Positions 47,311 to 58,395 are shown, counted from the stretch's first letter. The stretch: 64,000 nt of DNA from Isoetes taiwanensis (GCA_021234155.1 JAJEKV010000012.1:5585789-5649788); one strand, 5' to 3'. A program made the numbers and translations. The notes: generated by a model not told the origin, from the letters alone.

Positions 47311-50300
47311 GTTATAACAGCAGCAGTTCAATTTCTGTTTCAGATTTGTGTATCTTCTTTCTGTTAATGGCTTTGTCAGCAAATCAGCCAATTGCTCTTC
47401 TGTATTTATATAGCATATCTCAATTATGCCTTTGTTAACTACATCCCTGACAAAATGCATTTGAATCTCTATATGTTTCGACCTTTCGTGCAGTACTGGA
47501 TTTTTGCACATGGCAATGCAACTCTGATTATCAGAGTATAATACAGTAGCTTTCTCTTGCTTCATCCCAAGTTCTATTAACAATTTTTTGCACCATATAA
47601 TCTCCTTGGCGGCTAAACAAGCTGCTGCATATTCCGCTTCCGCTGTGGATAATGCTATAGCTGTCTGCTTTTTGCATTTCCATGAGATAGGAACATTATC
47701 TAACAATAAAATAAATCCTGAGGTAGATCTCCTACCATCCAAATCTCCTGCCCAGTCTGAGTCAGCATATGCAGTAAGCTTTAAGTCTTTGCAGTCAATA
47801 AATAAGCCGTGATTTAGAGTACCTTTTAGATATCTAAGTACCCTTTTTGCAGCAATCCAGTGCATTTGTCCTGGGTTTGAGTTATATCTGCTTAGAAGAT
47901 TCACTGCGAATGTAATATCTGGCCTCGTACATGATGATAAATATGAAAGGCAGCCCACTAACTCACGATAGGGTTTTCTATCCATTTTTCCTTTTTCTTC
48001 TGCATTTTGTGGCTGCATGTATTCATTAAGTTTCTGTCCGGCGGCTAGAGGTGTTTTAACTTCCTTACAATCTTGCAAGCCAAATCTTTTAAGTACTGCT
48101 TCAGCATATCTAGTTTGTTGCAATTGCATGAACTGTTTTTCCTTGTCTCTGATAACCTCAATTCCAAGAAACTTTCTTAATTCTCCCAGATCGACCATTT
48201 TAAACCTTTCTTTTAGAATGCTCTTGCATTTATTCAGATTATCCATGTTTGAAGCTGCCATTATACAATCATCTACGTACAAGGCGATTATGCAATATCC
48301 ATTTCCAGTTCTTAGAGCATAAAGATTCCCATCATTTCTGAGCTTTGCAAACCCTTGCCCTTGCAGATATGCATCCATGCATCTGTACCATTCTCTTGGA
48401 GCCTGTCTTAGTCCATATACTGCTCTTTTTAATTTCCACACCTTATTTCCTTCAACTTCAAATCCTGGTGCCTGCTTCATAAAAATCTCCTCGTTTAACT
48501 TTGCATTCAAGAAGGTTGTGCTAACATCCATATGGTGTACTTCTAATTTGTAAGCATTAGCCATGGCTAAGAGTGCTCTTATACTTATCATTTTTACAAT
48601 GGGCGAGAATGTCTCTTCGTAATCTAGACCCTTTTTTTTTTTGAGAAAATCCCTGTGCCACAAGTCTAGCTTTGTATTTTGGAGTTGTACCATATGTGCT
48701 CAACTTGATTTTGTATATCCATTTATTGCCTACCACGTTTCTGTTTTCCGGCATGTCTGCAACTTCATAGGTGTCTGTCCTTATGAATGAATTCATCTCA
48801 TCTCTCATTGCTTCAATCCATTTATCTGCGCTTCATCACAACTATTAGGCACGTCTAGATCTAGAGCAACTAAAACGTCTGCATTGATATCTTCTTCTAA
48901 TTCTTTGAATCCTTCTTGTCTATGCCTGAGACTTCTCCCTCCAACATCTCTGCCATACTTCTCTGTATTTATTTTTGTGTCTTCCTTTAGCACTTCTACT
49001 TGTGTACGTTTCCTCTTAGCCTTCTTGTCTATTGTGTTATTAGTAGCTACTGGACCAGCTAAGTCATTATTATTCTCGTCTAAAACTTGTTCTTGATCTC
49101 CTGGTCCAACTGCTTCAGCCTGTTCAACTGGTCTATTTGGTCTAATCTGCTGCACATTCTCTATGCTCTCATCATCATCATCAATAATTTGATCTACATC
49201 ACCTTTCAAGTTCACAATTTTATTGACCTTTCTTTCTTCATCACTGGATTTGAATTTATACAAGATCGTCTCGTCAAATATCACATCTCTGCTGACTATA
49301 ACAGTCTTCCTTATAGGATCGTAAAGTCTATAACCCTTTGAGTTAGCATCATATCCAACTAGATATGTTATCCGTGCTCTATTGTCTAATTTTTTCGTCA
49401 ACTCAGTTGGTATATGAGCATATGCAAGACAGCCATATGCTCTTAAAACATCATAGTTTATATCCTTGTCAGACCATAGAGATTCTGGAATTTTTCCTTT
49501 GATACTTGCAGATGGTAACATGTTTTGAACGAACACTGCAGTTCTTGCAGCTTCTTCCCATAAATAGTTTGGCAGCCCTGTAAACTTCAGCATAGACCTT
49601 ACTGCATTAAGAATTGTACGATTCTTTCTTTCTACCACCCCATTCTGCTGAGGGGTGTGACTAACTGTAAGCTGCCTTTTTATGCCATGCTTTAAGCAGA
49701 ACAGTTTGAATCTTTCAGAAAGATATTCTCCACCCCTATCCGATCTTACACATTTAATTTTTTTTCCGGTTGCATTCTCCACTTCAGCTTTAAAAAACTT
49801 GAAGGCATCGTATGCTTGATCTTTGCTTCTCAGAAAATAACATTTTGATCTCCTACTGTAATCATCAATAAATGTAATAAAGTACCGCTTCCCAGACATA
49901 CTCCTTACATTAATCGGACCGCACAAGTCTGTATGTACCAATTGCAGAATTTCTGTTGCTCTTTTGGATGACCTTTTAAAAGGTAACCTTGCTGATTTAC
50001 CTAGCATACAGCCCCTGCATATCCAAGAGTCAGAGTCATTTTTGTCTGCTCCAATTTGAATAATTTTTCTCTTTTCCATCAGTTTAATGTTTTCCTTATT
50101 CGCATGGCAAAGCCTTTGATGCCATAATTTTAGTGAAGGCAATGATGCAATGTTAACACTTATTGCACTGTTTTTATCCAAGGCAAACAAATTTCCAACA
50201 CGTCTTCCCACAAACTTGAGTTTATTATTCAAAAAGACCTTACATTCTAACTTGTCAAAATTGAGCTTGTAGCCCATGTCCACTAACTGAGCTACAGATA

Positions 50301-51576
50301 TCAGATTTCTGACAAGCGTGGGCACACACAGAACTTGCTTCAAATTTACACTTTTACCATCTAAATCAAACACTTCTAGAATTCCCATGCCTTCAATCTG
50401 CTTCAGACCGCCATCTCCCAATGCCCATTCCTCTTTGCAACACATTCCTTCAAAAGTTTTGGAGAAGATGCTATGCATCTCTCAGCTCCACTATCTAGTA
50501 TGAACAACTCATTAGTATTATGTTTGTTGCTCTCATTTTTCATAGGCAAAACAGTAGGACTTACCTCTGCTTGCTCATCAAACTCCTCTTCTGGCTCAAC
50601 CTCCTCTGCCAAGTTCACGTCAGGCTTCTTCCTTGTCGTGTTCCTTCCTCTACTAGCCCCTGCTCTGCCCCTTCCTCTACTCAATTTTGGAGTGGAACAC
50701 TTGGATGCTATATGTCCTTTACCGCCGCAATTGAAGCACTCAATGCCTTTGATGCGGGGACAATCCACTTTTAGATGCCCATATAAATTGCAATAGAAGC
50801 AGGGTCCAATTCTGCTGGAACCTACAGTTCCACCTCTTCCTCTTTGAATATTACCACCTCTAGCTCTATACTTTGAATAAAGTATCTCAGTTTTCTCCTC
50901 GTCCTTCCGGCTTAAGGCTTTTTGATCGAACTCCGTCCTGATCATTTCTTCTGTCTGCTCTCTTGTCTTTGCTACATTTCTAATCAACGTTGCCAAATTA
51001 TCATGTCCAACAAGCGATCTTGCTATGTTAAGCACCTGATGCTGCTGTGTCATATGAACACCAGCTCCTTCCAAATCTGCAACTGTGTTATCAAAATTCT
51101 TAAAGAAATCCATGATATTTTCCTTATCAACAAGTTGCATCTGTCGCAGCTCTTTATCCAATACATCTATTTGTGAAGAGGTCTTGGATTCAAAACGTTC
51201 AAGCAAGTAGTCCCAAATTCCCTTTGGGCTTTTTCCCCTGATCTTTAACAGAATTGACGGACCAACCTTGCTTGAGAGTATCCCTTTTGCTTCTTTAATT
51301 TTTGCAGCAGTTGATAACTTACCTGATGCACTAGTCCCTTCTCCCTCACTAGTTGTGGTTACTGCATCATTCTTCCCCGAGGATGAACTAGCTTTAGTAG
51401 ACATTGCTGCCGCTGCTACTTGACTGTTCTCTCCTGCTCCTGTAACTATTTCCAGCAAATCTTCAGCTTCCAGAACATGTATGATTTTCTCTTTCCACAC
51501 CTGGAATACAGCACCTCCTTCATACACATCTACTTGGGATAACAGAGCTGCTCCATACCTGCTAGCCATTTTTCAC

Positions 51577-51591
51577 TGGCTCTGATACCAA
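51577..51591 (-). promoter_or_regulatory. Copia primer-binding site
   Basis: TGGTATCAGAGC on the minus strand, a few bases inside the 5' LTR. It is complementary to the 3' end of initiator methionine tRNA and is followed closely by the gag ATG at 51569. Confidence 0.9.
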
Positions 51592-51593
51592 AT

Positions 51594-52024
51594 TGTGATT
51601 TTAATTGGCAATTGAATTTGAGAATAACTTCTACTATCGATTAAACCAATATGCTAGCAAGGTAACAAACTATACAATTAGAAAGGACAATAATCCAATT
51701 GTATTTTCATTAAACAATTGTAGCACCAATACCGATCACTGTAGCACAGGTCTTTCCCCTTAAGTCTGCCGATTATTCCCCTTGCAATCCGGCCTGACCG
51801 TTCTTCACAATTGCTGCTCACCTTACTCGTCTATCACTTTCTCCTCCGTATCCACTACAATCCGGAACCGGTAAGTTTATCTAAACCCCTACATACTAGG
51901 CATGTTGCCGATTTCCCATCCTTACACCTATACAATGCTTTCTCATGACCATGGGAATTCTTATTTCGTGCTAACCCGTATGCCTTAAATCAACCAAGTG
52001 ACATTATAACATGAATATTTAACA
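51594..52024 (-). repeat. Copia 5' LTR
   Basis: 431 bp, same ends as the left LTR. About 0.7 per cent substitution difference between them, judged by eye. Confidence 0.92.
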
Positions 52025-52352
52025 CTTCCTCACTCCTGATGACTCAGGCACACACAACTTATTCTTATGGTACAAAAGGTTACCTTCCTTCTTAAAATTC
52101 TTGAAGGTCTCCCTCTCCTTATCTGTTCTTGCCTCCTTGCACAAGCTCGCCCACACTTCCTTGAAATCTGCATCTGTCGGCAAAGTTTCTTTGATCTTCT
52201 TTCCGAAGTCGCTGATGAGCGTCGAGATTGCATTACAGTGGACTCTTGTTGTCAGAGGATGCCTTGAAAGCGCATCTGCTACCACATTGAGCTTCCCCAG
52301 CTTATAAACTATATCAAAATCGTATTCTTCGAGGAACTCCATCCACCTTCCC
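52025..52352 (-). mobile_element. Gypsy RNase H end and integrase start
   Basis: The frame reads MEFLEEYDFDIVYKLGKLN then VADALSRHPLT, the standard end of the gypsy RNase H domain, and runs to KLCVPESSG just before the copia target site. It continues on the other side of the copia element as the integrase zinc finger. The RNase H catalytic part, RT and protease are missing: an internal deletion joins this point to the end of gag at about 52353. Confidence 0.85.
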
Positions 52353-53725
52353 TACCGTGGAGATTACCTGATACTGATTTTCTGCTTGGTCTGAATCTAT
52401 GGCTGCAAAGATATGGCACTCACCCTAAATGAAATCGCGTGCTTCCCCGCCGTCGTCGTCAGAGGGAGTCTCCCATCCACCCAACTCTGTTAATGCTGCA
52501 TTCATGACAAAAGGGCAGTTTGCTGTTCTGTGGCCTGGCTGGAAGCACCTGAAGCAGAGCTGTTTCTCAATGCACTCCTGCCTCTTCTCCTTAGGTATTG
52601 CTTGTAAAAAAGGATCGCATCGCTTTCGCGTAGTTTGACCCTTCCTGCTGCGGCTTATCCTTGAAGGATACTTGTTTCTTTTCCTGCTGCTTCCCATAAT
52701 TGCCACTGTATGGAGCCTTTGCTGGTCCTGGACTAGCTGCTCTAGGGCTATAACTTCCCGAAGCTTTGCCCTTATCCTGGTAGTACTGCTGTTTTTGCCC
52801 ACTGTTCTGAGGGCCGGATCCTTGCAGGCTGACTGCTTTCAATTCTGCTTCTGATACTGTTCGAGGGTTGATTCCTCTTACCAGCTTCCTTATCTCATCG
52901 TTTAATCCCTTGACGTACCCTTCCACTGCATGGCGTTCACTCAGCTTCAGCACATAATGCCTCAGTTTCATGAACTCTTCCGTGTATTTCTGCACAGACT
53001 TGTTGCCCTGATGTAGCCGATAGAATTGCTGCATCATGTGGCATTTGTGCTCCCTTGGCACATAGTGGCGCTTGAATGCCTTTGAAAATTTCTTGAACCT
53101 GCAGCTATCCCTGCTCAACCCATGGGCCTTGGCATAGCCCTTCCACCATATCCTGGCTGCTCCTTTAAGGTTGGCTGTAGCCACTTTGCCTTTGTCTTTG
53201 TCCTTATTCCGTATGCATTCCCATATTCCCTCATCTCGTCCAGCCAAGCATCTGCCTCCATGCCTGACCGACTGTCACCTGAGAACTGTTCAAGCTTTCT
53301 TGCCTTCCATACGTTACTCAGCGCCGAATCTACTTTCTTCTGGTAGTCTGAGGTCTTTGTGTCCCTGAGTCTGCTGTCTCTACGGTCCTGCACCTGTTCC
53401 ACCTCTTCCTCGGAATCAGAGTCCGAGTCCGAGCTTGTGTCAGAGGATTCCGTGCTCTCTTGCTCTTCTTCTTATCCTTTCCCGTCTTTCGAGGGGGTGC
53501 TTGCGGCAATTGAACGTTGTAGTCTGGCCCAACTGTTGCTTGTGCTGCTAATAAGGCCTTTATCTCTTGAAGATCAGATCTCATCTGCGACACCTCCTCT
53601 TCGGGAGTCATGGGACCGAATTCTTCGTACAGGTTCCTTGCTATGTGCAGTCTGGCTGGGGTCCCTTCATCTCTATGGACTCGCCCGTCTTGTTCTGCTG
53701 TTCCTGGACCTCTAGCTGCATACAC
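52353..53725 (-). mobile_element. Gypsy gag region (frameshifted)
   Basis: Successive frames in order from 53725 make up gag: a linker (MTPEEEVSQMRSDLQEIKAL), a charged Ser/Glu stretch, the gag core (AARIWWKGYAKAHGL, FSKAFKRHYVP, QKYTEEFMKLRHYVL) and the zinc knuckle CFRCFQPGHRTANCPF. At least three frame changes separate these pieces. The 5' LTR expected right of 53725 is not recognisable, so the element is probably truncated there. Confidence 0.8.
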
Positions 53726-53929
53726 AAGTAGATCGTAGCCTTACGGTTAGCTTTGTTTGTTTTATTGCATTTTATGTGTTTGCTGATATAGTTGTGGAAA
53801 CAAAATACATCAACAAAACATTTAGAATGCGAAACAAAATGTATTTATATACAAGAAATTTAATGCGTTCTACGGTGCATGTTCGAGTTTTAGCATGTTC
53901 CTACGGTGCAAGTTCTTGTCGTGCCCTAC

Positions 53930-54350
53930 ATTCTAAAAGAATCTCTTGAGAATACTCCAAATTCATAGATTCTCTAAGATTCTATCAAGGTTCTCTTAGA
54001 GGTTTCGTGGAGATTCCTCTAAATTTTATAAGATTCCCTCTAAATTCCATTAGATTTCCATAGATTCTCCAAGATTCTATGAAGATCCCCTTAGATTCCC
54101 TTAAATCCTTTTAGATTTTATGAGATTGCCCTAGGTTCCCTTACATTATATGAGATTCAAAGAGATTCTATAAAGATTCCCCTAGATACTCTAAGATTTC
54201 ATCAACATTTTCTTATATTCCCTTAGATTTTATGAAGATTCCCTTAGATCCCCCAGATTTTAAGAGATTCCCTTAGGCTTGTAAATATTTTCCTAGATTC
54301 TTTTATATTTTATCTGATTTTCTTAAATTCTGTTAGATTCTCCTGGATTC
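53930..54350. repeat. Degenerate AGATTCCCTT-type short tandem repeat
   Basis: AGATTC, TTAGATTCCC and ATTCTATAAG words recur at about 10-11-bp spacing for over 400 bp. It grades into the better ordered array that follows and may be its eroded end. Confidence 0.65.
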
Positions 54351-54357
54351 CTTTACA

Positions 54358-54640
54358 TTCTAGAACTTTTTAGAACATTCTAAGACTTTCTGGAACATTC
54401 TGAGACTTTCAAGATATGCTAGAACTTTCTGGAAGTATTTCCCTAGATTCTCTTACATTTCCGTAGATTCCCCTACATTCTAGAACATTCTAGAACTTAT
54501 TAGAACAATTTGGAACTTTCTGGAAGAATTTTCTTAGATCCCCCCAGATTCTCTTATGTTCTAGAACTTTCTAGAATATTTTGGAACTTTCTAGAAGATT
54601 CTAGAACTTTCTAGGGCCTTCCAGAATATTCTAGAACTCT
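54358..54640. repeat. 10-bp-phased array of TTCnnGAA (heat-shock-element) modules
   Basis: TTCTAGAA occurs at 54358, 54478, 54488, 54559, 54569, 54589, 54599 and 54629. Variants such as TTCTGGAA (54388, 54427, 54518) and TTCCAGAA (54619) fill most intervening 10-bp steps. The pair at 54478-54495 makes four perfect alternating nGAAn units, the consensus bound by heat-shock factor trimers. Whether it is a regulatory array or a simple 10-bp satellite that resembles one is not decided by sequence. Confidence 0.75.
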
Positions 54641-54728
54641 TTTGAAACTAGCTAAAATATTATACTCTATTTTATCTTGATTAGAATGTTACCCTTAAGT
54701 ATAATTGAAACATAAACTATTTATAGAA

Positions 54729-54803
54729 TTAATGCTTGGTCTAGTGGTTAGAATGGGGGGCTGGAGGGTTAATGACTATGGTTCAAATCCCCCACACAAC
54801 ATA
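54729..54803 (+). other. tRNA-like sequence
   Basis: TTGGTCTAGTGGTTAGAATG matches an internal A box and GGTTCAAATCC a B box at tRNA-like spacing. The T-stem does not pair fully (CTATG against CCCCC) and the acceptor ends do not match, so it is a relic or SINE-type promoter rather than a tRNA gene. Confidence 0.5.
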
Positions 54804-54848
54804 AAAATTTTAAAAGCCTTTTCTTAAGGGATGAGCATTCAACGTGGG

Positions 54849-55240
54849 CTGTAGGATCTTGGACCCGATCAAGGGTCGAGATCTTATTACGTGACAATAA
54901 TTAAAGCAACATGAGCCATAGGATCTATTACATATAATTCCCAAAGTCATGTGCACCGTAGGATATGTGCCAAGCCACGTGAGCCGTAAGATCCTGGATC
55001 GACGATCAAGATCAAGAACAATCTGGACCGCAGGATCTATTACATATAATTCCCAAAGCATGTGCACCGTAGGATGTGTCCCCAAGCAACGTGAGCCATA
55101 GGATCTCGGACCGACGATCAGGATCAAATCAACCTGGACCGTAGGATCGCTTACATATAATCTATATACAAACTCCCAAGCCATCTGGGCCATACGACGC
55201 GTCCCAAAGCCACGTGAGCCGTAGGATCTCGGATCAATGG
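54849..55240. repeat. Tandem repeat of about 110-126 bp, roughly three units
   Basis: The phrase CACGTGAGCCGTAGGATCTCGG recurs near 54977, 55087 and 55213, each followed by GACGATCA..ATC and CTGGACCGTAGGATC. The ATTACATATAATTCCCAAAG segment also recurs. It lies just beyond the 3' end of the left ORF2. Confidence 0.75.
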
Positions 55241-55349
55241 CTGGATTGAGCGGGACAAACATAAGAACATATATATGTTACAAACATAAGAACATATATA
55301 TGTTAGATATAGCAGCTTCATTACAATGCTTCCGGGATCAAGAGTCTAA

Positions 55350-56881
55350 CTATTCTTGGAATTGCCGGAAGGATGGGTTATCCTCAAGGAACTTCTTAAC
55401 CTGGGCCGTTCCTACCGAGCGTCCCAAGTTTCTGAGGATGTTTGTTGGTGTCCCGCCCTGCAAGGCTGTCACCAACTCTTCTACCCTGCGGTCGGAAGTG
55501 TAGGCCGTGGTCACTGCTAATCTTCCCTGTCGTCGGTAGGGTACCGCGAAGTCGAAGATATTCAGTGCCACCGTTCTCTTGACTAGGATGACATGATCAA
55601 CTGATTGGATCAACCGAGCATGCCTACCAAATCCTGAGAGTGCGATGAGCATGAACACTCCTTCGCCCCTTGGACTGAACTTGCGGTGGATGATCGCTAT
55701 TCTCCCGTCCAATAGCAGAGGAAGGTAGTACCTTAGCGACCTGTCCCGGCTCGTCGCTGTTGATTCTTCGTCAGCTCGGGCACCGGCTCTATGTCTTCCC
55801 GCATATTCATCGACGGGAATTTCCATCAAGTCTCTGTGGTCCCTTATTGTTGAGGCGATTCTGGTCAGGTCGATCTTGCCTCTTCTCTGGACACCTGTGC
55901 GAGCTGGTGTCGAAGAACTTGGCATCAAAATATTCGTGGTCTTGCCACGGATCCTCATCCATTCTTGGATGGCGTACAATTCTTCTTTTGAAGGTAGGTT
56001 CCGAGCTGTCATCATTTGTCGGATGCTGCTATATGCCTGGATATCTGAAGTCGACTCCCCTGTGTAGGTGTCAGCCTCCCTTACGTGGATTGGGAAGTCG
56101 GAAGCCTCCCGATCGATGAAGTCATCCAGATCTGGTTGTTGCCGCAGAAGGTGCAGCAACTCGTCACGCCTGTACTCCCTGGCTCTGCATTCGGAGAGGT
56201 TCTAGATGTCACTCAGGAGCAGGTACTCCTGGCCGTTGATGATGATGGGGGCTAGGCTTGTGATACCTAGCCCGAGTGGGGGAGTGATCCTGTGGGTCTG
56301 CAGGTCCTGGTCGAAAGACTGGATCTCCTGCTCTGCTTGTCGCCGCTCCTGGTCCGGGTCAAACTCGACGTAGTCTTCGTCGTCCGAGTCGAGCTCTTCG
56401 CCTTCGGCTCTTCCTTCTCGCTCCGTTTCATACTGCAATAGGAGCTGACCTTATGCCAAAGAGGCTAGGGGGTCCACATCCATGGCCAGGATGGAGGGTT
56501 CCCCGATTGGGTTCAGGGCATGGTGAGAGAGAGAGATGGCTAAGGCAGTGGTATATACTTCGCCCTATTTGTTGTCATGACCATGTAGTCTGGCAATCTA
56601 GCAACCTTGTTGTTCAGGTACTTGGTAATATTGGGGACATCACTCAAGGCTGCTTGGAGGGACTGCTTGGGAACAAAATATCCTGTACAGGGGGGAAGTT
56701 GTACCAAGGATGGTCCTACTCTAGCTTGGAACTCAGTCATGACTTCCATATATGATGGGGTTGCCTGCAAGGTGGCTTGGATGTCTATCTCTTTCTGGAA
56801 AACTGCAAAGATGGCATTGACATCAGCCTCAGCTACATGGGCACTGGCGTTGTACCATCGCCTGAAATCTGCAGTTGCCAT
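55350..56881 (-). pseudogene. ORF2 of the H3-associated element, left copy (broken)
   Basis: Function unknown. The start ATG (56881) follows a TATA box by about 113 bp. Domains in order: an N-terminal part (FRRWYNASAHVAEADVNAIF, LPDYMVMTTNRAKY); after a frame change near 56540, a piece ending MDVDPLASLA and TAA; an acidic segment (EELDSDDEDYVEFDPDQERR) leading to ITPPLGLGITSLAPIIING; a TAG at 56202-56204; then a long C-terminal half (DLDDFIDREASDFPIHV, READTYTG, FAVPYRRQGRLAVTTAYTSD, LEDNPSFRQFQE). The last two pieces share one frame, and the right-hand copy reads through the TAG position. No RT, integrase, helicase or capsid motif is visible to me. Confidence 0.6.
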
Positions 56882-56993
56882 TGATCTTGACTAAACTGGG
56901 CTAACAAACAGCTCTTGAAGCGTCTAAGGGAGTTGGAAAATTGTCTAAAAGCTGGGAGCAAACCTGTAAGATGCTAAGTGAGATATGGAGGCC

Positions 56994-57002
56994 TATTTAT
57001 AG
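56994..57002 (-). promoter_or_regulatory. TATA box of left ORF2
   Basis: CTATAAATA on the minus strand, about 113 bp before the ATG at 56881. The right copies of both genes have the same word at nearly the same distance. Confidence 0.65.
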
Positions 57003-57196
57003 GAAAAAGGGAAAAACCCTAATTTTTTGGAAAACTTGGAAAAATTTTGGGTTGGGCAAATCTCACCTATTTTGAGGTCAAAATGAGGATTTGAAAGCTA
57101 ATTTGAGGGTTTGAGCATGAGTAAGACTATCTAATGAACCTATTTCAATAAACTTGAGGTCAATTGGAGGTGGCATGAAAGAGATAATGTTGAAAG

Positions 57197-57263
57197 TACT
57201 CACGGTGTGCGCTAGAAGGCTGACCTAAAGTTTAGGTCGAGGTCCTGGCGCATACCGTGAGTA
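57197..57263. repeat. Spacer hairpin L1
   Basis: TACTCACGGTGTGCGC pairs with GCGCATACCGTGAGTA. Inside, GACCTAAA pairs with TTTAGGTC around one base. An almost identical hairpin lies at 57389. Both sit between the H3-like gene and ORF2. Confidence 0.9.
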
Positions 57264-57388
57264 ATTTGGCCCTAGTTATCTAAACAGGATGAACTAAGGG
57301 TCAAAACATGATGGTCTCCTCGAGATATACAAGATTGACCCCTTACTTGCCCAATTTGGAGATGTTTAGGACCACTTTTGATGTGAAA

Positions 57389-57455
57389 TACTCACGGTGT
57401 GCGCCTGGGGCCTGACCTAAATTTTAGGTCGATGCTTTGGCGCATACCGTGAGTA
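57389..57455. repeat. Spacer hairpin L2
   Basis: Second member of the pair, with identical outer and inner stems and a partly different connecting sequence. It is about 190 bp from L1 and about 140 bp after the H3-like stop codon. Confidence 0.9.
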
Positions 57456-57597
57456 ACTTCTCACTCCTCGACCATATGATGTCCATTTTGACTAAAACAA
57501 AAAGCAAATACTGCTAATTTACCTTGATTATCAACATTTATGCACTTAGAATTTACTCTACAAAACTTTTTATTCACAAAATTTGTTATTTACAAAA

Positions 57598-58137
57598 TTA
57601 ACGTTCTCCTTTAATGGAACTTGCCAAGTGCATATCCTTGGTCATCAACGTTACTCTTTTGGCGTGTATAGTGCACGCACTTGAGTCTTCAAAATGTTGC
57701 ACCAACTTCTGCTCTGCTGCCTCCTGCAAGGCTAGCAGCATTTCACCTGTGACTCTCATGCTCGAGTCAAACTCCTGTACGACTTCCTTGACGAGCCTGG
57801 CGAATGGTGCACGCGGGATGAGAAGGTCGTAACTTCTCTGAAAATGCCGGATTTTCCGAACTGCTTGTGACAGTCTTGATCCAGGCTTCCTCACTATTGG
57901 CTTCTTGGGAGGTACCGGCTTCTCTGGAGGTGGCTTGAGCGTCTTCTTCTTCGATGGACGTCCTCCCTCGATGTAAGTGACCTTGTTTGCCTGATAGTAG
58001 GAGTTGTAGGCCTCCCACTTCTTCATGTATTCCTGGTAGGCCTTTAACTTCTTCTGGTAGACCCTACGATGGTCTACCACATAAGACTCCCGGGCAGGTC
58101 GGGGCGGCTTCTTTGGATCCTTCTCTGTGACGTTCCA
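57598..58137 (-). CDS. Histone H3-fold protein of a repetitive element, left copy
   Basis: The C-terminal half aligns along the whole H3 histone fold: [70 protein letters not shown], ending SIKGER and stop, as H3 ends IRGERA. Loop lengths equal canonical H3, without the longer loop 1 of centromeric H3. The N-terminal half is not an H3 tail: it is Lys/Pro-rich ([13 protein letters not shown]) with a Tyr-rich helix ([16 protein letters not shown]). The frame is open from a stop at about 58177, but the only near-start is GTG at 58080, so the true 5' end is missing or lies in another exon. It is embedded in a repeat with ORF2, not in a histone cluster. Chromatin role is inferred from fold only. 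Confidence 0.8.
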   Translation of the reverse strand, partial: WNVTEKDPKKPPRPARESYVVDHRRVYQKKLKAYQEYMKKWEAYNSYYQANKVTYIEGGRPSKKKTLKPPPEKPVPPKKPIVRKPGSRLSQAVRKIRHFQRSYDLLIPRAPFARLVKEVVQEFDSSMRVTGEMLLALQEAAEQKLVQHFEDSSACTIHAKRVTLMTKDMHLASSIKGER

Positions 58138-58211
58138 GCACAGTATACGCCTCAGGACGTATACCGTACTGCCTCGTCACGCGTACACGCCACTCCAGCT
58201 GACGTGTACGC
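58137..58211. repeat. Pair of short hairpins before the left H3-like gene
   Basis: AGCACAGTATACG/CGTATACCGTACT (58137-58170) and GCGTACACG/CGTGTACGC (58181-58211) are two adjacent inverted repeats upstream of (and touching) the H3-like frame. Confidence 0.75.
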
Positions 58212-58267
58212 TAGCGTGTAGCCAGGTGAGTAGCCCTAGGGGGCAACTTGCCAGAAATATGTGCAAC

Positions 58268-58395
58268 TATTAATGTGCACATTTTCCAATGTACACATTA
58301 ATGGGGCACACATTTACAAGTGGACACCTCATGCCAAGTGGGCCACACCCATAGGTGCAATTAATGTGCACATTTTCCAATGTACACATTAATGT
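58268..58395. repeat. Duplicated hairpin ATTAATGTGCACAT..ATGTACACATTAAT
   Basis: The same 34-nt inverted repeat (14-bp arms, one mismatch) occurs at 58269-58303 and 58360-58394, about 91 bp apart, each followed by GGGCACACATTT. A third less perfect element with GTGTGCACAT follows. Confidence 0.85.

Larger units (their letters stand above)
46860..52024 (-). mobile_element. Full-length Ty1/copia element inserted in the gypsy element
   Basis: 5,165 bp with two LTRs, primer site, purine tract and target duplications. Gag (51569-50403) has CCHC knuckles CFYCNLYGHLKVDCP and CFNCGGKGHIASKC, then protease DSGAE. Integrase (50478-48805) has HTPQQNGVVERKNRT. RT/RNase H (48808-47293) has YVDDC, ADSDWAGD and STAEAEYAA. 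The polyprotein is broken by three single-base frame changes: near 50430, near 48830 and in an 11-base A run at 48632-48642. The near-identical LTRs say the insertion is recent, so the breaks are either recent or sequence errors. Confidence 0.93.

Noticed and set aside
54729-54803. Functional tRNA gene
   Set aside because: A and B boxes are present, but the acceptor and T stems do not pair.
54810-55262. 150-codon minus-strand frame over the tandem repeats
   Set aside because: Its repetitive peptide simply follows the DNA repeat units. There is no partner, promoter or motif, and the frame is likely open by chance.
57598-58137. Centromeric histone CENH3
   Set aside because: Loop 1 has the canonical H3 length, without the CENH3 insertion, and the gene sits in a duplicated element beside ORF2.
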